Part shown: positions 62,618 through 64,000 of the stretch, piece after piece
How the letters are laid out: every line of letters begins with the position of its first letter
Position numbering within the stretch: position 1 is the first letter of the stretch
From: Agromyces sp. CF514
GTDB taxonomy: Bacteria > Actinomycetota > Actinomycetes > Actinomycetales > Microbacteriaceae
NCBI RefSeq assembly: GCF_900113185.1
Contig: NZ_FOZD01000001.1
Location: forward strand, 496,001 to 560,000
DNA: 64,000 bases
Direction of reading: 5' to 3'
Translations under genes and position numbers: made by a program
The notes under the pieces: model-generated
Seen by the model: the letters and a program-made list of their open reading frames with translations, nothing else
The model's database searches: none
What the model was told of the DNA's origin: nothing

Positions 62618-63510
62618 GCGAGCGGATGCCGCGGGCCGACCTCCGGGCACCGGATCACGCCGACGCGCCCATCCGCCCGACTGAAGACCCGTGGTTCGTC
62701 GCGCTCGACGTCGACGGCACGATCATGCACGAAGACGAGACCATCGATCCCGCGGTGGCTTCGGCCGTGGCATCCGCCCGGGATCGCGGGCACGACGTCA
62801 CGATCGCGACCGGCCGCTCGTGGGCCGGCACGTCGACCGTGCTCGACGCGCTCGGCCTCCGCCCCGAGTACGTGGTCTGCGCGAACGGCGCCGTGACGAT
62901 GAAGCTCGACGACGCGGCGTCCGACAAGGCGGCGTCCGACAGGGCTGCGTCCGACAGGTACGTGCGATCGCACGTCGAGACGTTCGACCCGACGAAGGCG
63001 CTCGAGCGCATCCGGTCGTTCCTGCCGGAGGGGCGGTTCATGGTCGAGCTGCCCGACGGCGAGCGGCTCTACACGGCGGGAATGGACACCTGGAATCTCG
63101 ACTCGGCCCGCCAGGTCGAGTTCGAGGGCCTGTTCGTGCCGAGTGCGACGCGAGTTGTCGTGGTCTCGCCCGAACACGAGACGCAGGAGTTCATGGACCT
63201 CGTCGCGGGCATGGGCCTGCACCAGGTCAGCTACGCGATCGGCTGGACCGCCTGGCTCGACATCGCGCCCGACGGCGTCAGCAAGGCGACCGCGCTCGAG
63301 CGCGTGCGCGGCTGGCAGGGGCACGAGCTGAACCGCGTCATCGCCGTCGGCGACGGCCGCAACGACATCGAGATGTTCACCTGGGCCGGCGCCGCCGGTC
63401 GCGCGGTCGCCATGGGCCAGTCGCCCGACGAGGTCAAGGCGGCCGCGACCGAGGTCACCGGCGGCATCGACGAGGCCGGGCTCGCCGAGGTGCTCGACAC
63501 GCTGCCCTAG
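62614..63510 (+). CDS. HAD family (Cof-type) phosphatase
   Basis: A 298-residue haloacid-dehalogenase-like hydrolase of the Cof/IIB type. Motif I is ALDVDGT (Asp32 nucleophile, Asp34), motif II is IATGRSW and motif III-IV is [14 protein letters not shown]. The cap domain carries a low-complexity insert [16 protein letters not shown] encoded by a 15-bp tandem repeat. The ATG overlaps the serS stop (ATGA). The protein begins MSERMPRA before the conserved domain. The substrate is unknown, probably a sugar phosphate or a flavin/nucleotide phosphate. It shares a transcript with serS. Confidence 0.92.
   Translation: MSERMPRADLRAPDHADAPIRPTEDPWFVALDVDGTIMHEDETIDPAVASAVASARDRGHDVTIATGRSWAGTSTVLDALGLRPEYVVCANGAVTMKLDDAASDKAASDRAASDRYVRSHVETFDPTKALERIRSFLPEGRFMVELPDGERLYTAGMDTWNLDSARQVEFEGLFVPSATRVVVVSPEHETQEFMDLVAGMGLHQVSYAIGWTAWLDIAPDGVSKATALERVRGWQGHELNRVIAVGDGRNDIEMFTWAGAAGRAVAMGQSPDEVKAAATEVTGGIDEAGLAEVLDTLP
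62914..62958 (+). repeat. 15-bp in-frame tandem repeat, three units
   Basis: GCGGCGTCCGACAAG (62914), GCGGCGTCCGACAGG (62929) and GCTGCGTCCGACAGG (62944) encode [15 protein letters not shown] in the HAD cap domain. Confidence 0.88.
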
Positions 63511-63550
63511 CAGGCGTCCCGCCTCCCGTGCCGGGCCCGGCCCACCCGGT

Positions 63551-63556
63551 TACACT
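63551..63556 (+). promoter_or_regulatory. -10 box TACACT of the LytR-CpsA-Psr gene
   Basis: TACACT lies 30 bp before the GTG at 63581, which also has GGGGGGAG about 7 nt upstream; this is a conventional leader. Just before it, GCCGGGCCCGGC (63530-63541) is a perfect palindrome that may end the serS-HAD transcript. Confidence 0.5.
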
Positions 63557-63580
63557 CGGCATTCTGGGGGGAGTGCCGTC

Positions 63581-64000
63581 GTGAGCGATGATCGCGGAGG
63601 GAAGTCCGGACCGGCCGACGAGGTCGAGCCCGAGTCCATGGCGCCTGCCGACGGGGTGCCGGCGCCCGGACCGACGGCACCGGAACCGCCGCGTCACGGG
63701 CGCATGCCCCGCCGCAACGGCTGGATCTCCGCAGCGAAGCTCGCGGCATCCGTCGTCGCCGTCGTCGCGATCAGCGGCATCGCGGTCGCCGCATTCGCCG
63801 CCGTCGACCTCGTCACCACCGCCGTGTCCGCGCCGACGCTGACCCTCGCGAACGAGGAGATCCTCGAAGGCGTGCCCGACATCGGCGCCATGGACGGCGG
63901 CCTGAACTTCCTGCTCGTGGGCAGTGACAAGCGTCCGGCCGACGGCGCCTTCGGCGACCCCGAAGAGGAGTCCGCGGTCCTCAACGACGTCACGATGCTC
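63581..64000 (+). CDS. LytR-CpsA-Psr (LCP) family protein, N-terminal part
   Basis: The first 140 codons of a gene cut by the window end. A hydrophilic, Pro-rich cytoplasmic leader (about 45 residues) is followed by one membrane helix (about 53-78) and then GLNFLLVGSDKRP, the start of the LCP domain, with LNDVTML at the very edge. LCP enzymes transfer undecaprenyl-linked anionic polymers such as teichoic acid or arabinogalactan onto peptidoglycan outside the membrane. The GTG is chosen because GGGGGGAG lies about 7 nt before it. A TACACT promoter precedes it. Confidence 0.85.
   Translation, partial: MSDDRGGKSGPADEVEPESMAPADGVPAPGPTAPEPPRHGRMPRRNGWISAAKLAASVVAVVAISGIAVAAFAAVDLVTTAVSAPTLTLANEEILEGVPDIGAMDGGLNFLLVGSDKRPADGAFGDPEEESAVLNDVTML

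Overview
The window reads as chromosomal DNA of a high-GC Gram-positive actinobacterium, most likely Microbacteriaceae (an Agromyces- or Microbacterium-like genus). The reasons are the very GC-rich third codon positions, many GTG and some TTG starts, TANNNT -10 boxes placed 6-8 nt before start codons (leaderless mRNAs), actinobacterial families such as Abhydrolase_9 and a C-terminal fragment-free LytR-CpsA-Psr start, and a 7-mer (GGATGCC/GGCATCC) strewn over both strands. The genus is inferred from gene content and composition, not from a marker comparison. I see no rRNA, tRNA, insertion sequence, integrase, phage gene or CRISPR array, and no gene-free stretch above 300 bp; the two longest gaps, 13068-13301 and 25206-25439, are 234 bp each and hold regulatory sites.

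Layout. 1-10.6 kb: housekeeping and small-molecule genes (DJ-1/PfpI, IclR regulator, aldo/keto reductase, membrane alpha/beta hydrolase, two beta-lactamase-fold serine hydrolases, D-2-hydroxyacid dehydrogenase, and a TetR regulator divergent from a flavin-binding split-barrel protein with two matching operators). 10.7-13.1 kb: a secreted M6 (immune inhibitor A type) metalloprotease. 13.3-27.5 kb: a complete L-rhamnose locus: ABC importer (ATPase, two permeases, lipoprotein receptor), an L-arabinose/L-fucose-isomerase-like protein with a small ABM-fold partner, then mutarotase, isomerase, aldolase-dehydrogenase fusion and rhamnulokinase; two overlapping LacI regulators are divergent from it and LacI-type palindromes lie in front of both halves. 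27.7-34.8 kb: glutamate dehydrogenase, a MarR/MFS pair with a double operator, and the conserved ATP-grasp / alpha-E / transglutaminase trio.

34.9-46 kb: a 1271-residue secreted GH31 enzyme with NEW3 and NPCBM domains, an alpha/beta hydrolase, a histidine phosphatase, a lipoate-protein ligase whose accessory domain sits at the N-terminus, an orphan beta-class DNA methyltransferase and a 14-helix MFS exporter. 44.9-51.1 kb: a beta-glucoside operon (receptor, two permeases, GH1 beta-glucosidase, LacI repressor) behind three copies of the palindrome GAGAGCGCTCTC. 51.1-64 kb: M15 carboxypeptidase, MFS transporter, a large Amidase_6 protein, phosphoglucomutase, DUF445 protein, prephenate dehydratase, two small membrane proteins, diacylglycerol-kinase-family protein, seryl-tRNA synthetase, HAD hydrolase and the start of a LytR-CpsA-Psr protein cut by the window end.

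How the parts work together. Two sugar-scavenging systems (rhamnose, beta-glucosides) plus secreted GH31 and protease genes suggest a plant-litter or soil heterotroph: polymers are cut outside, sugars enter by ABC importers, and LacI repressors open each operon. Both importer operons carry a strong hairpin directly after the receptor gene, which would raise receptor mRNA over the genes that follow. The most unusual signals are the iterated GGATGCC heptamer, the regular leaderless-promoter spacing, the extra isomerase/ABM pair inside the rhamnose locus, a polyglutamine tail encoded by a CAR trinucleotide repeat on the ATP-grasp protein, and the swapped domain order of the lipoate ligase.
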